Assembly: GCF_030816115.1 (NCBI RefSeq)
Contig: NZ_JAUSXQ010000001.1
Coordinates: 434,001 to 498,000, forward strand
Direction: 5' to 3'
Source: Chryseobacterium sp. W4I1
Lineage (GTDB): Bacteria; Bacteroidota; Bacteroidia; Flavobacteriales; Weeksellaceae
Length of the DNA stretch: 64,000 bases
In this document: piece by piece, positions 1 to 8,289 of the stretch
Position numbering within the stretch: position 1 is the stretch's first letter
How the letters are laid out: every line of letters starts with the position of its first letter
Program-made: the position numbers and the translations under genes
Notes under the pieces: generated by a model
Databases searched by the model: none
Told to the model about the DNA's origin: nothing
The model's input: only the letters and a program-made list of their open reading frames with translations

Positions 1-65
1 ACCATTAAATTTTTAAAAAAGTAATTTCATGTTTACTCTTTATACCGGATAGTTAACGAACCTGA

Positions 66-569
66 TTAATATGCCTTTTTTATGATGATGCTGATCTCAC
101 CGTTTCGCTCAATATAGATGACTTTGACCTGGTTTAGATCATCAGTCATCGCTCTTTTTCTCAGTTCCTGCATAATATCTTCTTTATGCAGCTGTGCCCT
201 TTCCATATTGGCCTGTATAAACTTACCGTCCTGAAATACCATAATTTTATCTCCCTCAACCAGATGAATGAAGCGGCTGCTTTTCCCTTTATACCAGCTG
301 AAAAATCTGTGTAACAGGACAATTGCTGTACATGTTATGGTAACTGGAATAAAAGGGGAGGCTCCCACTACTGCACGGCTCAGAATGGCACCCAACAGCA
401 TTACAATAATGTTATCGAGAGGTGATCCGATACCGAATGACCGCCTGCCTGAAATACGGATCAGGATTAGAGCGAGTACAAAAACCGTGACACCACGACA
501 TGACATTTGGAGCGTATTTAATGATGTTCCGTTTCCCCAGAGTTCTATTAAAGAATCCATAAGTTTCAT
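66..569 (-). CDS. DUF421 (YetF-type) membrane protein
   Basis: The protein has an N-terminal hydrophobic segment, the family-like stretch ILIRISGRRSFG, a second hydrophobic region (DNIIVMLLGAILSRAVVG), and a soluble C-terminal alpha/beta domain ending in a basic tail. This order matches DUF421/YetF proteins, whose biochemical role is unknown. I start it at the ATG at 569 (167 aa), giving the usual family layout; an in-frame ATG at 719 would add 50 residues that do not look conserved. It is transcribed away from the regulator cluster. A Crp/Fnr-type palindrome at 755-768 lies upstream, but the good -7 box there faces the other way. Confidence 0.8.
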   Translation of the reverse strand: MKLMDSLIELWGNGTSLNTLQMSCRGVTVFVLALILIRISGRRSFGIGSPLDNIIVMLLGAILSRAVVGASPFIPVTITCTAIVLLHRFFSWYKGKSSRFIHLVEGDKIMVFQDGKFIQANMERAQLHKEDIMQELRKRAMTDDLNQVKVIYIERNGEISIIIKKAY

Positions 570-754
570 TTTAAACAAAAATATAAAATCCGTCAGAATC
601 TGAATGGCTGTAAGGAAAATTCCATCTGAAAATGACTCTTGTGCGATTGATAGCAAAAAACTTTGATCACGTAAAGAATTGTATTGAGAAAAATAATTTC
701 TGCCTAGCTGTACATCCAATAAGAACTGTAAATACAGGCCGGTTTTTTATCTTT

Positions 755-803
755 ATGATCCCAATCATGATCTTCATCAGGAAGTCTTCCTAGATTTGTA
801 TAT
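755..803 (+). promoter_or_regulatory. Crp/Fnr-box class II promoter for a small RNA
   Basis: The palindrome ATGAT-CCCA-ATCAT is at 755-768 and a perfect TAnnTTTG -7 box (TAGATTTG) at 791-798. Palindrome centre to -7 start is 29.5 bp, so a start near 803 puts the palindrome at -41.5, the class II activator position. No gene follows on this strand before the terminator at 841-867. Confidence 0.6.
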
Positions 804-867
804 GATTAATGCAAGCATAATTCCATCTACAATGCTATTTAGCCTCTCATAACCGGGAGGCTTTTTT
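803..867 (+). ncRNA. putative Crp/Fnr-controlled small RNA (~65 nt)
   Basis: A predicted start at 803 and a strong intrinsic terminator (8-bp stem 841-848/855-862, loop 849-854, T6 at 862-867) bound a transcript of about 65 nt. It has no usable reading frame; the only ATG (809) is followed by a stop three codons later. A second hairpin is possible upstream (AGCAT near 814 with ATGCT near 832). Promoter, operator and terminator are seen in the sequence; that the RNA exists and regulates targets is inference. It could instead be the residue of a deleted gene that left its promoter and terminator. Confidence 0.5.
841..867 (+). terminator. intrinsic terminator of the putative small RNA
   Basis: AGCCTCTC pairs with GGGAGGCT around a 6-nt loop and is followed by six T. 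It points in the + direction, although the nearest upstream gene (66-569) is on the - strand. Confidence 0.75.
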
Positions 868-986
868 ATGAACTGCGTGTAGTAGTGGTTGATATTTCAA
901 TCATTTTAAACTTAAAATAAACTAAAGTATTTATAGCGTTTCACTCAGCTTTTCTGACTAAATTTCTAATAAGTTTAAAAGGCTTA

Positions 987-1550
987 TTAATAGTAAACTC
1001 TGCCCTTAATGATTTTAATGAGGTTTTCACTTTCCATTCTCTTAAAAGTCCTGATGACGGTTTCAATTCTTAAACCTGTTAGAAAAGCAAGTTCTTTTCT
1101 GGTGTAGGGTATTTTATAGGAATAACGTTCTTTATTTTGGCTGCCTTTTAAATTGTTGAGTACTGTAAGTAATTGATGGGTAGAATCTTCGGATGTTAAG
1201 CTGTTTAAAAAAATACAGCTGTAGTATGATCTTTCTGCTAGATAGTGGAGGAATTTCATTTGAATTTCAAAATCTGAAGCTAGCAATTTCAAAAGTTTGG
1301 AGTGCTCTAATCTAAATATAGTACAGTCCTCCATTAAAACAGCATTAACGGGATATTTATATTTAGAGAATAAAAAAATCTCACCAATAGAATCGCCCTC
1401 TTCATGAATACTCTGAATAAACTCCTTTTTTTTAGTCTGAAAATTGGTAAGCTTTATTTTACCTGTTTTAATCTGAAAATAATATACGGGAGCATTATCC
1501 TCTTCAAAAGAGCAGCTGAGATTTTTGTAATTGAATAATATCTGCTCCAA
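987..1550 (-). CDS. Crp/Fnr family transcriptional regulator (paralog 1)
   Basis: 187 aa: an N-terminal cyclic-nucleotide-binding-like beta-barrel (about 15-115), a connecting helix, and a C-terminal winged HTH with the recognition-helix signature RIETVIRTFKRME, closely matching the other paralogs here. It has no N-terminal cysteine cluster, so it is not a 4Fe-4S FNR; the effector is unknown. It is slightly shorter than its 198-aa relatives because the N-terminus is abbreviated. Its own promoter carries a Crp/Fnr box (1661-1674) at -41, suggesting auto- or cross-activation. Confidence 0.9.
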   Translation of the reverse strand: MEQILFNYKNLSCSFEEDNAPVYYFQIKTGKIKLTNFQTKKKEFIQSIHEEGDSIGEIFLFSKYKYPVNAVLMEDCTIFRLEHSKLLKLLASDFEIQMKFLHYLAERSYYSCIFLNSLTSEDSTHQLLTVLNNLKGSQNKERYSYKIPYTRKELAFLTGLRIETVIRTFKRMESENLIKIIKGRVYY

Positions 1551-1626
1551 AAGTAATGAGCAAGTCTTCTTGTATGACCATAACTCCTAATTAAACAACT
1601 TTCACATAGCTTGATTGTGAATATTT

Positions 1627-1674
1627 ATTACAAATATATTAATTTAATATTTCTTTGAATGTGATTCAGATCAA
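1627..1674 (-). promoter_or_regulatory. Crp/Fnr-box class II promoter of regulator 987-1550
   Basis: On the - strand the -7 box TATATTTG occupies 1638-1631 and the palindrome GTGAT-TCAG-ATCAA occupies 1661-1674. The centre-to-box distance is 29.5 bp, identical to the other promoters of this region. The leader to the ATG at 1550 is about 75 nt. Confidence 0.6.
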
Positions 1675-1886
1675 AAAGGCTTTTAAATTATATTTTCAAA
1701 TAAGCTTTTCATACTTCATAGAATTGCTGAAATAGTGGTGGCTGATCAGTATAAGCGCCATTTATTTTTTAGGAGATAAGCTGATAAAGATACTATTTTT
1801 TTTATATGTACCTTTAAATTATTGAAAACCAGGTGATAACTTGTAATGGCATTGTAAGAATCCTATGTTTTTAAAAGGTTTAAAAT

Positions 1887-1935
1887 ATGACCTATGTCAT
1901 AATATATGCTTTGCTGATAGGCTACCTTTGAAATA
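1887..1935 (+). promoter_or_regulatory. Crp/Fnr-box class II promoter upstream of regulator 2202-2798
   Basis: The palindrome ATGAC-CTAT-GTCAT (1887-1900) lies 29.5 bp ahead of the -7 box TACCTTTG (1923-1930). The predicted start is about 1935. The next convincing gene begins at 2202, so the leader would be about 265 nt; a 17-codon frame at 1952 is probably not a gene. The long leader may carry a remnant, a regulatory RNA or a second promoter. Confidence 0.55.
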
Positions 1936-2201
1936 TATCATTTAAGAAAAATATGAATGCAATACTTGGGCAAGTTGTGAAATCTATAGTTTTGAATTTG
2001 AAATTTCCTTATAAAGCAAGCATCTTGTAAATCTTTAGCCATATGCAATGGCAGACGGAAGGAAGATTTTTGCTTTTGAGCCTCAAAAAAACAAGCGTTT
2101 GTTCATACTATAATACGTTTGAAAACTAAGAGGCAAATAAATTCAAAACTTTATACCATATCAGTCTTCTACACAACAAAGCAAACATTAAAAATTACAT
2201 T

Positions 2202-2798
2202 ATGTCTATCCAAAAAAGTCTTTTGCATTCAGTACAGGCAATTGAAGAGCAGTATACTGCTGGTGATTATATATTTCGTGAAGAGGCTATACCGCAGTTT
2301 TATTATCAAATTGTGACGGGTGAAGTGAAGCTTAACAGCTATAAGGAAGACGGAAAAGAATTTATACAGGAAATTCTTTCAGATAATTCTTGCTTCGGAG
2401 AATCAATGCTTATTTTGGGAAAGCCATACACTGTAAATGCGGTTGCGCTTACAAAGTGCAATGTCCTAAAAATAGGAAGAGATCAGTTCTTCCGGTTACT
2501 GCAGGACAATCCTGCTATTTTTCTGGATATGTATACGACTTTGTCGGAAAGAACCTCTGAAAAACTGGTATTGATGCAGAAAATTTCAGGTCAAAATGCT
2601 GAAGAACGATTACTGGAGCTGATGAACCAAATGAAAGAGGCCAAAGAAAATAAAGATAAATACTCATTCGAAATCCCCTATACCAGACAGCAGCTGGCTT
2701 CACTTACAGGACTTTCTCTGGAAACCACAATCAGGGTAATAAAGAGAATGGAGAAAAATGAAATTCTTGTAATAAAGAACGGAAAGATATTCTATTAA
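2202..2798 (+). CDS. Crp/Fnr family transcriptional regulator (paralog 2)
   Basis: 198 aa with the cNMP-binding-like barrel (GDYIFREEAIPQFYYQIVTG near the start) and a C-terminal HTH with TRQQLASLTGLSLETTIRVI. The Y-Y-Q-I-V-T-G-E-V-K-L motif is shared by all paralogs of the cluster. The start is the ATG at 2202 after an A-rich stretch. Cysteines do not form an FNR iron-sulfur set. It converges with the - strand regulator at 2841, the two stops being 43 bp apart. Confidence 0.9.
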   Translation: MSIQKSLLHSVQAIEEQYTAGDYIFREEAIPQFYYQIVTGEVKLNSYKEDGKEFIQEILSDNSCFGESMLILGKPYTVNAVALTKCNVLKIGRDQFFRLLQDNPAIFLDMYTTLSERTSEKLVLMQKISGQNAEERLLELMNQMKEAKENKDKYSFEIPYTRQQLASLTGLSLETTIRVIKRMEKNEILVIKNGKIFY

Positions 2799-2840
2799 TA
2801 TTCTTATATAGCTGGTTGAATATATAATGTCAACTAAAAG

Positions 2841-3437
2841 TTAAAAGTAGATCTTGCGGTTTTTAATTTTTAGCACTTTGTCTGCTTCCATTTTTTTTAC
2901 AGTTCTTATCACTGTTTCAACTCGTAGTCCGGTTATGGATGCTAACTGTTTTCTTGTAAGAGGAAGCTCATAAGAATAAGGGCTCTGATCCTCACTCAAA
3001 CTCTTAAAATAGGCTAGAATACCTTTAATTCTTACATTGGAATATTTAGAGGCATTATTCTGCATCAGAATAAACTTTTGATAAAGCCGCTCCGCAATAA
3101 ACTGCCGGACATCTAATGCAGCCTGATGATGATCATCTAAAAGCTGCAGAAAATCAGTTTTAGGAACCATTATAATGCTGCATTCCGAAATGGCTATGGC
3201 GTTTACCGGATATGTTTCTTTAATGAAAGATAACAGCTCGCAGACACTTTGTCCGTCGGATAAGAGGCTTTGAATGAGTTCTTTACCTTCTTCGTTGGTA
3301 TGGCTCAGCTTTACGGTGCCGGTAATGATCTGATAGTAGAACTTAGGTAGATCTCCTTCTTCAAAAATAACATCAGATGGACCGTAAGTTTCAGTAAATC
3401 CACCGTATTGTGACAGTAAATCAATATCAATAAGCAT
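2841..3437 (-). CDS. Crp/Fnr family transcriptional regulator (paralog 3)
   Basis: 198 aa, same architecture as its neighbours: effector barrel (DVIFEEGDLPKFYYQIITG), long dimerisation helix (about 105-135), and HTH TRKQLASITGLRVETVIRTV. I see no palindrome of the local type at the shared spacing upstream of 3437, so its expression may be controlled differently. It faces paralog 2 tail to tail. Confidence 0.9.
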   Translation of the reverse strand: MLIDIDLLSQYGGFTETYGPSDVIFEEGDLPKFYYQIITGTVKLSHTNEEGKELIQSLLSDGQSVCELLSFIKETYPVNAIAISECSIIMVPKTDFLQLLDDHHQAALDVRQFIAERLYQKFILMQNNASKYSNVRIKGILAYFKSLSEDQSPYSYELPLTRKQLASITGLRVETVIRTVKKMEADKVLKIKNRKIYF

Positions 3438-3554
3438 AGCAAATTATTAAGCTATGGCATCGTCCGGTTACGTTACAAACGATACCATAAGGTTTTTTAA
3501 GTATTTTGTTTTCATTATCAGATTTTTTTTATGAAGTGATTCCGGTAGTCATAT

Positions 3555-3938
3555 TCACATCAGCTCTTTCCCGAATAAAAAGGAAAAAAGATTCTGGAAC
3601 TGGTGTACATACATACAATTTATATTATTTCCGTAAAGCTTCAGTCCCGTCATAGAATGCATATCACGGAGATCAATATCATATTTTAAAAACTCCTGAC
3701 CTCTTTCAAATCGTACAATATACTGTGAATCGTAGGTTTTAATAAAGCCAAATTTTATAAGCCACGATTCATCTATTTTTAAAGGTTTTATCAATTTGGC
3801 AGGTACGCATAAACAGGTTTCTGAATTTTTTATTTTAACCCAGTATTCTTCATCTTCATGCTGGAATACCTCCGTAAGCGAATATATCTGGTTTTTATAT
3901 CTAACGAGATTCTGTATTTTTAATTCTGTGATTTTCAT
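3555..3938 (-). CDS. conserved hypothetical protein (127 aa)
   Basis: A small soluble protein opening with LVRYKNQIYSLTEV and containing LIKPLKIDESWLIKFGF, a pattern I associate with uncharacterised Bacteroidetes proteins common in mobile or phage-like contexts. No signal peptide, membrane segment or catalytic motif is visible. The ATG at 3938 is the natural start. Function unknown. Confidence 0.7.
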   Translation of the reverse strand: MKITELKIQNLVRYKNQIYSLTEVFQHEDEEYWVKIKNSETCLCVPAKLIKPLKIDESWLIKFGFIKTYDSQYIVRFERGQEFLKYDIDLRDMHSMTGLKLYGNNINCMYVHQFQNLFSFLFGKELM

Positions 3939-4098
3939 GATATTCGGTGGTTTTGGTTGTACTCCATTAAGCTCATTGTCGCCTGTCAGATGAATCCAGG
4001 GTAAGAGAAAAGCAAGTATTTGTATAGATGCAGAAAAGGTTCGCCATTCTTACTCAAGCTATTCATATTAAATTTATAAAGATTGTTAGTTATACTAT

Positions 4099-4112
4099 AT
4101 GATCCAGATCAT
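4099..4112. promoter_or_regulatory. orphan Crp/Fnr-type palindrome
   Basis: A perfect dyad ATGAT-CCAG-ATCAT inside ATATGATCCAGATCATAT. Neither direction has a TAnnTTTG box at the usual 29-30 bp, so it is either a distal site for the promoter at 4188-4236 (about 130 bp upstream of that start), a repressor site, or it uses an imperfect -7 element. Confidence 0.45.
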
Positions 4113-4187
4113 ATATCTTGTAATTGATGGTGTCTTAATTGGTTACAATATTTTTTTAATTAAAATGGCAGGTTATAAAATCTGTTT

Positions 4188-4236
4188 GTGATCTCACTCA
4201 TAAACAGAAGTAAAGTAAATGGATAATTTTGACTGT
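4188..4236 (+). promoter_or_regulatory. Crp/Fnr-box class II promoter of the 4284 lipoprotein gene
   Basis: The degenerate box GTGAT-CTCA-CTCAT (4188-4201) has its centre 29.5 bp before TAATTTTG (4224-4231). The left half-site is good and the right half has one mismatch. The predicted start is near 4236, about 48 nt before the ATG. Confidence 0.5.
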
Positions 4237-4283
4237 ATAATTGATATCTGCAATCATTATTATTCAAACCAAATTATATTGAT

Positions 4284-4517
4284 ATGAAAAATTTATTGCT
4301 ATTTATGCTTGGTATATCTGTATGTATGTTCAGCTGTAAAAAACAAAACATTGAGAACGAGACACGGGCTGACTCCACAGTAAACCCCGACACTTTTGAC
4401 TCAGCAAATGTGGCTCCTGCCACACCTTCAAATCCCCCAACAGATACAGCCGCTTACCGAAGTGGCCCAGATACATTGCAACAATCGAAAAAACAGAACG
4501 ATTCCATAACACGCTAA
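4284..4517 (+). CDS. small lipoprotein (77 aa)
   Basis: A signal peptide with lipobox MFSC (Cys18) followed by KKQ, then about 55 residues rich in D, T, P and S with no fold recognisable by eye. It resembles the next lipoprotein (4916-5128) in layout: signal peptide, C-K-K, then a polar tail. Both sit behind Crp/Fnr-type promoters and ahead of the oxidase operon, so a periplasmic role under the same condition is possible. Function unknown. Confidence 0.7.
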   Translation: MKNLLLFMLGISVCMFSCKKQNIENETRADSTVNPDTFDSANVAPATPSNPPTDTAAYRSGPDTLQQSKKQNDSITR

Positions 4518-4546
4518 CACTTTTTTTAGACTCCATATATTCTTGG

Positions 4547-4574
4547 CCTTCCTGTTTTCAGGGGGGGGTCTTTT
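4547..4574 (+). terminator. probable intrinsic terminator with G8 tract
   Basis: CCTTCCTG (4547-4554) can pair with CAGGGGGG (4559-4566) over a TTTT loop, with two G-T wobbles, followed by TCTTTT. The run of eight G (4561-4568) is unusual for this AT-rich sequence and is explained by the stem. Confidence 0.5.
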
Positions 4575-4842
4575 ATGAATTATTGATTATAAGCAGGCTG
4601 TGTATAAAATTCATGATTAATATTTAAATCTAATGCTTATTGTTGTGATCCCTTCTGAATTGCAGAAAAGGTTTCTAACAATAGAGAACTGTGAATAGTA
4701 ATTTATGATACAAGCCATAATTTTATTAGTACTACCATTATAAACTGTAAATGATGAATTATAATTCATTATTAATAGTTTAAATCTATTTTTTAAAAAA
4801 TATAAATAGTATTTTATAATAATATGATAAAATTTTATTTTT

Positions 4843-4892
4843 ATGATATCAATCATAAAATGTTCATTATCAGTCTTCATACTTTTGTAGTA
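4843..4892 (+). promoter_or_regulatory. Crp/Fnr-box class II promoter of the lipoprotein-oxidase operon
   Basis: The perfect palindrome ATGAT-ATCA-ATCAT (4843-4856) lies 30.5 bp before the -7 box TACTTTTG (4880-4887). This promoter precedes the lipoprotein at 4916, and no clear new promoter separates that gene from the oxidase genes, so it probably drives the whole operon. Confidence 0.6.
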
Positions 4893-4915
4893 CACACACC
4901 ACAAAATATAATATT

Positions 4916-5128
4916 ATGAAGTCATTCGTATTAATAGCCTTAATTTTAGGCTGCTCTGCTATGAGTTGTAAGAAGGAGGCTCAGCCTCAACCGAGATCTA
5001 TTGACAGTATCAATACCGGAGACAGTATGGTTACCGGTACAGCACAGGTGACACCGGATTCCGGTGATACTACGCTTCCTATGGACAGTACAGCTTACGA
5101 TGTAGATTCTATTAAAAATAGTAAGTAA
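4916..5128 (+). CDS. small lipoprotein (70 aa)
   Basis: The signal peptide ends in lipobox AMSC (Cys18), followed by KKEAQPQPR and a short polar D/S/T-rich tail. It is similar in layout to 4284-4517. Its leader ends ACACACCACAAAATA and closely resembles the leader of the decayed gene at 9562, suggesting duplicated promoters. It is 118 bp upstream of the oxidase gene and likely co-transcribed. Function unknown. Confidence 0.7.
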   Translation: MKSFVLIALILGCSAMSCKKEAQPQPRSIDSINTGDSMVTGTAQVTPDSGDTTLPMDSTAYDVDSIKNSK

Positions 5129-5245
5129 CCTCACTGTAAGCTACTTTTCCACCCACAGAATCAAACTCTGGAGATTTCTATACTGATCATTTCCATTGTA
5201 TTTCACTGGAACCTTTTACGCTATATAAAACCCTAAATTTTTATT

Positions 5246-6997
5246 ATGGGAGAATCGTCATTATTTAATCAGACGGGTATTCAGATAACATTATTACTGA
5301 TGTTGATCGTTATTATTGCCGTGCTGGTGGTTCTTATTTTCAAGTTTTTATCCATTTATGCAAGGATATTAAGGCATAGGGAGCTTCTGGAAGTTCAGAA
5401 AAAGATTGAAAATATGTCCGCAGAGGAGCTTAAAGAATACGAACAGAAAGAAAGAGAATTTAATTTTCAGCCTGAAGAAAACCAGCTTTCGGGCAGTCTG
5501 CCACCTTCTGATGAAAAGGGAATTATTCAGAATATCAATTCTGTCGAAGAATTGCGGGTATTTCCAACGAAAAGAAGAACATCATCATTTTTACAATATA
5601 TAAGCCCGGAGCTCAGCAGACTTATTCTTTACTTTTTAGGAACCGCCATCCTGTGGCTGATCATAGGGACAACTTTTGGGCTTTATGCGGGTATCAAATA
5701 CGTTGCACCCGATGTTGAGCATACCAGCTGGCTGAGTTTTGGCAGGTTGAGGCCAGCCCATACCAATGCTGTATTTTGGGGATGGGCATCTTTAGCCATG
5801 GTGGGGCTTTCATACTATGTTGTTACAAGGGTAAGTAACGTTGAAAATTACAATATCAGGCAGGGGTATATTTCTTTAATTCTGATCAATATTGCAGTGC
5901 TGGCCGGAACGATATCGTTATTGGCCGGAGTGAATAACGGAGGTGGAGAATACAGGGAGTATATATGGCCTATTATGATTACGTTCGGAGCAGGGGTGGC
6001 ACTTTCCTCACATAATCTGTTTAAGCCTGTTGTCAAAAGAATTGTTAAAGAAATCTATATCTCAAACTGGTATATTATTTCGGGATTTATGTTTATTGTT
6101 ATTGTCATTATAGTAGGCTATATCCCTATATGGCAGGACGGAGTAGGAGAAACAATTACCCAGGGATATTATATGCATCAGGCGATTGGAATGTGGTTTA
6201 TGATGATTAACCTCGGGCTTATGTATTACTTTTTGCCACAGCAGCTTAATAAACCCATTTATTCCTACAGCCTGGGTGCCCTGGCTTTCTGGACCCACAT
6301 ATTATTTTATACCCTGATCGGAACCCATCATTTTATTTTCAGTGCTATTCCCTGGAGGCTGCAGACCACAGCAATTGTTGCCAGCGTCGGCATGCTGATT
6401 CCGGTGGCGGCAGGCACAACTAATTTTCTTTTGACATTTAGAGGTGCATGGTACCAGCTTAAAAACAGCTATACCCTTCCTTTTTATTTCATGGCGATTA
6501 TTTTTTATTTTACGGGATCTTTTCAGGGTACCGTAGAAGCTTTCAGATATACCAACCTGCTCTGGCATTTTACAGATTTTACAGTTTCCCATTCTCACCT
6601 CACCATGTATGGGATTATCACTTTTATGCTTTGGGCGTTTTCATATACCTTAATTCCTCGTCTCACCGGCAATGAGCCACCGAAACTGCTGGTAGGCATA
6701 CATTTTTGGCTGGCTCTAATCGGTTTACTTTTTTATGTAATAGCATTAATGATTGGCGGAACACAAACAGGGTTGATGTGGATGAAGAAAAAGCCGTTCA
6801 TAGATGGCGTTATCAATATGTTTCCTTTCTGGCTGTGGAGAGCAATAGGGGGAACTATGATGTGGGTGTCCCATCTTATTTTTGCATACAATTTTTACAA
6901 AATGGTTACCAAAGACAGCAATGTGAGGATTCCGCAGACCCCTGCTGAAATACTGGCAGCAAAGAGGCAGCATAGCCGTACAGAGTTTAACCCTTAA
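5246..6997 (+). CDS. cbb3-like cytochrome c oxidase catalytic subunit (CcoN-like) with N-terminal extension
   Basis: A 583-aa heme-copper oxidase subunit. Visible ligands: His172 (low-spin heme, in RPAHTNAVFWGW), His311 (CuB, YYMHQAIG), His361-His362 (CuB, GTHHFIFSAIPW), and His449/His451 (VSHSHLTMYG). Tyr421 in FYFTGSFQG aligns with the cross-linked active-site Tyr of cbb3 enzymes, which argues for an oxidase rather than an NO reductase; the usual Glu of the F-E-G motif is Gln here. Residues 1-110 are an extra segment: one membrane helix (about 12-37) and a charged cytoplasmic linker. Eleven or more membrane helices follow. It would reduce O2 to water at high affinity using electrons from the cytochrome encoded next. 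Confidence 0.85.
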   Translation: MGESSLFNQTGIQITLLLMLIVIIAVLVVLIFKFLSIYARILRHRELLEVQKKIENMSAEELKEYEQKEREFNFQPEENQLSGSLPPSDEKGIIQNINSVEELRVFPTKRRTSSFLQYISPELSRLILYFLGTAILWLIIGTTFGLYAGIKYVAPDVEHTSWLSFGRLRPAHTNAVFWGWASLAMVGLSYYVVTRVSNVENYNIRQGYISLILINIAVLAGTISLLAGVNNGGGEYREYIWPIMITFGAGVALSSHNLFKPVVKRIVKEIYISNWYIISGFMFIVIVIIVGYIPIWQDGVGETITQGYYMHQAIGMWFMMINLGLMYYFLPQQLNKPIYSYSLGALAFWTHILFYTLIGTHHFIFSAIPWRLQTTAIVASVGMLIPVAAGTTNFLLTFRGAWYQLKNSYTLPFYFMAIIFYFTGSFQGTVEAFRYTNLLWHFTDFTVSHSHLTMYGIITFMLWAFSYTLIPRLTGNEPPKLLVGIHFWLALIGLLFYVIALMIGGTQTGLMWMKKKPFIDGVINMFPFWLWRAIGGTMMWVSHLIFAYNFYKMVTKDSNVRIPQTPAEILAAKRQHSRTEFNP

Positions 6998-7007
6998 AAA
7001 GAAAATT

Positions 7008-8060
7008 ATGATATTGCTAAATAACCATAAAATACTTTTCGGCTCGGCACTTTGTCTCTTTATATTTCTTACACTTTATATAGCGGTTCTTCCTGCTCTT
7101 GATAACCAAAGGATTAATAAGCCTTTACCCCGGCAGGCAAAAATACTGACAAAAGAGCAAAGAGCCGGTAAAATGGTATATATTGAAAATGGATGTGTCG
7201 CATGCCACACCCAGCAGGTAAGAAATGTTGAGATGGATAATGTTTTTGGCAAAAGACCGAGTATTCCTGCTGATTTTGCTGTCAACAGAAGAACGGATTT
7301 TTGGAGAAATACAGCCAATCTGATGGGAACACAGAGAGCCGGTCCCGATCTTACCAGCGTAGGAGAGCGGCAGCCAAGTGCTGAATGGCATCTGATTCAT
7401 CTTTACCAGCCAAGAGCTGCTGTAGAAGCGTCCATTATGCCTTCCTATGAATTTCTTTTTATAGAAAGAGATTACCTGCAGCCTGGTGACGTTGAAGTTA
7501 AAGTACCGGAGAAATTTATTAAAAATAAAAGAAAGAAAATAGTAGCTACACAAAAGGCTCTTCAGCTGGTGGCCTATCTGAAATCACTTAAACAGACCGA
7601 TTACACCGATAAATCTATTGTTCCGCCATTTCTTTACAAGCAGGTAAAAAAAGAGGGTGGGGGAGCTGCCGGTTCATCCAATCTTCCTGATGGAGGAGAG
7701 CTTTTTACCGCAAACTGTGCTTCCTGTCATCAGGCAAACGGAGAAGGAGTTCCCGGGGCATTTCCTCCGCTGAAAGGCAGTCCGGTAGTGACAGGTGGTG
7801 ACCTGGAACTCTATGTAACAATTATTATGAAAGGATATGATCCGAGGCCTGAATTCGCGACAATGCCGCCGGTGGGGACCAATGCCAATTTTACCGCTGA
7901 AGATGTTACCGCTATCATGAACCATGAAAGAACGAGCTGGGGAAATAATGCGAAAAAAGTGACCCTGGAAGAAGTAAAAGTAATCTATGATAAAATAAAG
8001 CAACAATCTGAAAAAATTAATAGTAAATGCACTGAATGTAATTTTGATTTTATGGAGTAG
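7008..8060 (+). CDS. CcoO-cytochrome c fusion subunit of the oxidase
   Basis: 350 aa. One N-terminal membrane anchor (about 10-30) is followed by a CcoO-type monoheme domain: C63-x-x-C66-H67 (GCVACH), the QQVR motif, RAGPDLTSVGER, and Met144 as likely axial ligand (SIMPSYEF). A linker leads to a second class I cytochrome c domain (CASCH, Cys237/Cys240/His241, Met286). CcoO and a CcoP-like heme domain are normally separate proteins, and no other CcoP is present. The last residues (CTECNFDFME) include a stray CxxC, and this DNA overlaps the next gene. It follows the catalytic subunit by 10 bp. Confidence 0.85.
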   Translation: MILLNNHKILFGSALCLFIFLTLYIAVLPALDNQRINKPLPRQAKILTKEQRAGKMVYIENGCVACHTQQVRNVEMDNVFGKRPSIPADFAVNRRTDFWRNTANLMGTQRAGPDLTSVGERQPSAEWHLIHLYQPRAAVEASIMPSYEFLFIERDYLQPGDVEVKVPEKFIKNKRKKIVATQKALQLVAYLKSLKQTDYTDKSIVPPFLYKQVKKEGGGAAGSSNLPDGGELFTANCASCHQANGEGVPGAFPPLKGSPVVTGGDLELYVTIIMKGYDPRPEFATMPPVGTNANFTAEDVTAIMNHERTSWGNNAKKVTLEEVKVIYDKIKQQSEKINSKCTECNFDFME

Positions 8061-8289
8061 CTATGCATTGGCATGTGATGCATGCCAGCTGCGTCAGCCC
8101 GAAATTACTAAGGATCTCACACATGGGGCCGGTCCAGAGAGCAACTGGGATTGGTTTATTGTAGGGATTGTTATCCTGATAACGGTTTTAGCTTTTATAT
8201 TTTCAGTTAAATATCTGGTAAAACCGGGTGAAAAAGATGAAAAACATATTAAGTATTCGGTTTTCTCAGATGAAAATATCACGTTATGA
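8044..8289 (+). CDS. small exported/membrane protein of the oxidase operon
   Basis: 81 aa from a TTG at 8044. It contains YALACDACQLRQPE at the N-terminus, a single membrane helix (about 37-60) and a short charged tail. There is no ATG; the frame is open back to 7999, and the upstream codons read as a signal peptide (KKLIVNALNVILIL then WSSYALA before the Cys), so translation may start at a non-ATG codon around 8008-8044. It overlaps the 3' end of the cytochrome gene, implying translational coupling. The CDAC motif might bind a metal or heme, but that is speculation. Confidence 0.6.
   Translation: MILWSSYALACDACQLRQPEITKDLTHGAGPESNWDWFIVGIVILITVLAFIFSVKYLVKPGEKDEKHIKYSVFSDENITL

Noticed and set aside
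4561..4568. G8 tract as a phase-variable switch
   Set aside because: It lies after a stop codon and forms one arm of a plausible terminator, so slippage would not alter a coding frame.
5246..6997. Catalytic subunit as a nitric oxide reductase (NorB-like)
   Set aside because: The active-site Tyr421 aligned with cbb3 oxidases is present and the partner has CcoO features; NorB would lack the Tyr and pair with NorC.
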